Position numbers and translations under genes: made by a program
Notes under the pieces: model-generated
Database searches by the model: none
What the model was told of the DNA's origin: nothing
The model's input: only the letters and a program-made list of their open reading frames with translations
Shown here: positions 34,075 to 35,206 of the stretch, piece by piece
Layout: the number at the start of each line of letters is the position of its first letter
Numbering within the stretch: position 1 is the stretch's first letter
From: Mariniblastus sp.
GTDB taxonomy: Bacteria; Planctomycetota; Planctomycetia; Pirellulales; Pirellulaceae
Length of the DNA stretch: 35,206 nt
Direction: 5' to 3'
Assembly (NCBI GenBank): GCA_011523945.1
Contig: WTFU01000060.1
Coordinates: forward strand, 1-35,206

Positions 34075-35206
34075 TTACCGAGCTAATTCCGTAAATCTCG
34101 ATTCACGAATAACGACCACTTTTACCTCTCCGGGGTAAGACAGGCGTTCTTCATAAGCATTGGCGATCTCACGGCAAATTTTGGCTGCCTTCGCATCGTC
34201 TGCATCTTTAGCAGCAGCAATCACTCGCACTTCTCTTCCCGCCTGTACGGCAAAGGCCTGCCTTACACCCTTAAACTCTTTGGCAATCTGCTCCAACTCT
34301 TCCATTCGCTTGATATACCGATCTAAAGATTCGCGCCGTGCGCCAGGGCGGGATGCACTGCAGGCATCCGCAGTTGCCACGACCACCGTGTAGGGGAATT
34401 CCACAAGAATCTCATCGTGATGTCCCAAGGCAGCGTGAACGACCTCGGGGCCTTCACCATATCGTTTCAGCAAATCCGCACCAATTTTCGGGTGCCCGCC
34501 TTCCATGTCGTGATCCGCAGCTTTTCCAATATCATGGAGTAAACCACATCGCTTTGCCAATCGCCCATCAAGCCCCATCATTTCCGCTAATAAGCCGGCA
34601 ATAAATGCGACTTCGATACTGTGACGAAGTACGTTTTGACTGTAACTGGTGCGGAAATGGAGCCGACCCAATAAATCAAGCACAGGATTTTTCAGCCCAT
34701 GGACATCTACCTCCTGGGCCGCCTCAGTCCCTTTTTTACGGATTAAATTGTTCATTTCCGCCTGGGTTTCTTTGACTACCTCTTCGATCCGCGAAGGATG
34801 GATTCGCCCATCTGCGATCAATTTATCGAGAGAAAGCCGCGCGACCTCGCGACGAACAGGATCAAAACCACTAACGATGACCACACCCGGTGTGTCATCG
34901 ATAATTACATCAACCCCGGTCTCTTTTTCAAAAGCCCTGATGTTCCTGCCTTCTCGTCCGATGATCCGACCTTTCATGTCGTCATTCGGAATATCAACCG
35001 TACTGGTGGTGTGATCCGAAGTGTGGCTTGCAGCAAAGCGCTGGGTGGTCATCATCAGAATTTCACGAGACTTTTCTTCGCAAATTTCCTGCATCCTTTT
35101 CTCGTGGTTAAGAATTCGCCCTCCCACTTCATCCTCAAGCTCATCTTCCAACAACTTGAGGAGGCGTTTGGTTGCCTCTTCTTTATCAAGTCCTGTCATC
35201 TGGTGC
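34075..35206 (-). CDS. rny: Ribonuclease Y, 5' part beyond right edge
   Basis: The C-terminal 376 or so residues of RNase Y, an endoribonuclease that starts mRNA decay. The frame runs open through the right edge, so the N-terminal membrane helix and most of the coiled coil are missing; the ATG at 35199 is internal. The visible parts are the end of the coiled coil ([18 protein letters not shown]), a KH RNA-binding domain with GREG in [16 protein letters not shown], and the HD domain. Its metal motif shows as RHSIEVAF and [13 protein letters not shown], followed by a HHDEI segment. The C-terminal [14 protein letters not shown] is family-typical. It lies upstream of ymdB, a pairing common in bacteria. 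Confidence 0.95.
   Translation of the reverse strand, partial: HQMTGLDKEEATKRLLKLLEDELEDEVGGRILNHEKRMQEICEEKSREILMMTTQRFAASHTSDHTTSTVDIPNDDMKGRIIGREGRNIRAFEKETGVDVIIDDTPGVVIVSGFDPVRREVARLSLDKLIADGRIHPSRIEEVVKETQAEMNNLIRKKGTEAAQEVDVHGLKNPVLDLLGRLHFRTSYSQNVLRHSIEVAFIAGLLAEMMGLDGRLAKRCGLLHDIGKAADHDMEGGHPKIGADLLKRYGEGPEVVHAALGHHDEILVEFPYTVVVATADACSASRPGARRESLDRYIKRMEELEQIAKEFKGVRQAFAVQAGREVRVIAAAKDADDAKAAKICREIANAYEERLSYPGEVKVVVIRESRFTELAR

Noticed and set aside
33365..34138. 257-codon open frame on the plus strand opposite ymdB
   Set aside because: It is antisense to a firmly identified ymdB with all metal ligands, and its protein shows no domain, signal or ribosome binding site.
1..35206. CRISPR arrays, insertion sequences, prophage or integrase genes
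   Set aside because: No regularly spaced direct repeats, transposase or integrase motifs, or phage structural genes were seen on either strand.

Overview
The window looks like the chromosome of a marine-type planctomycete, most likely Pirellulales. This rests on protein content, not on a marker gene. It holds several secreted sulfatases, the planctomycete-typical DUF1552 / DUF1587-1592-1588-1585 cytochrome pair, a PEP-CTERM protein, a fused SecDF, and an RNase Y-YmdB pair. Base composition is moderate (estimated near 48-50% G+C by eye), and many genes have weak or no Shine-Dalgarno site.

Left third (1-7931, + strand): three type-I sulfatases in tandem, the first cut by the left edge, with overlapping or short junctions that suggest one operon. 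A PEP-CTERM surface protein, an aldo/keto reductase and an LplT-like MFS permease follow. A small minus-strand membrane protein and a 0.5 kb gene-free stretch separate this from a second sulfatase block.

Second block (9147-17888, + strand): an arylsulfatase with a beta-rich C-terminal extension, a 1015-residue protein carrying two complete sulfatase domains, a Tat-exported DUF1552 protein and a secreted haem-motif DUF1592-family protein. The last two overlap by 4 nt. In total there are six sulfatase active-site motifs in five genes, so the region probably serves desulfation of sulfated polysaccharides. No formylglycine-generating enzyme or glycoside hydrolase is present, so these must be encoded elsewhere.

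Middle (17935-21483): a minus-strand exported protein with a secretin-N/STN-like domain and a good sigma70 promoter; a tRNA-Thr(CGU) next to an 11-bp inverted repeat; and a TPR protein ending in two RNA polymerase alpha-CTD-like domains. The reading frame of that TPR protein is broken by one in-frame TAA.

Right third (21554-35206): housekeeping genes tgt-yajC-secDF, with a Tgt that has lost its zinc cysteines. Next come a LysM anchor protein, a degenerate alpha/beta-hydrolase (minus), a membrane-anchored vWA protein, a lipoprotein (minus), ymdB (minus) and rny (minus, cut by the right edge). Several clear terminators and two near-perfect palindromes (candidate operators) are marked. The items I rate most worth checking are the double-sulfatase fusion, the interrupted TPR-alpha-CTD gene and the zinc-ligand-less Tgt.
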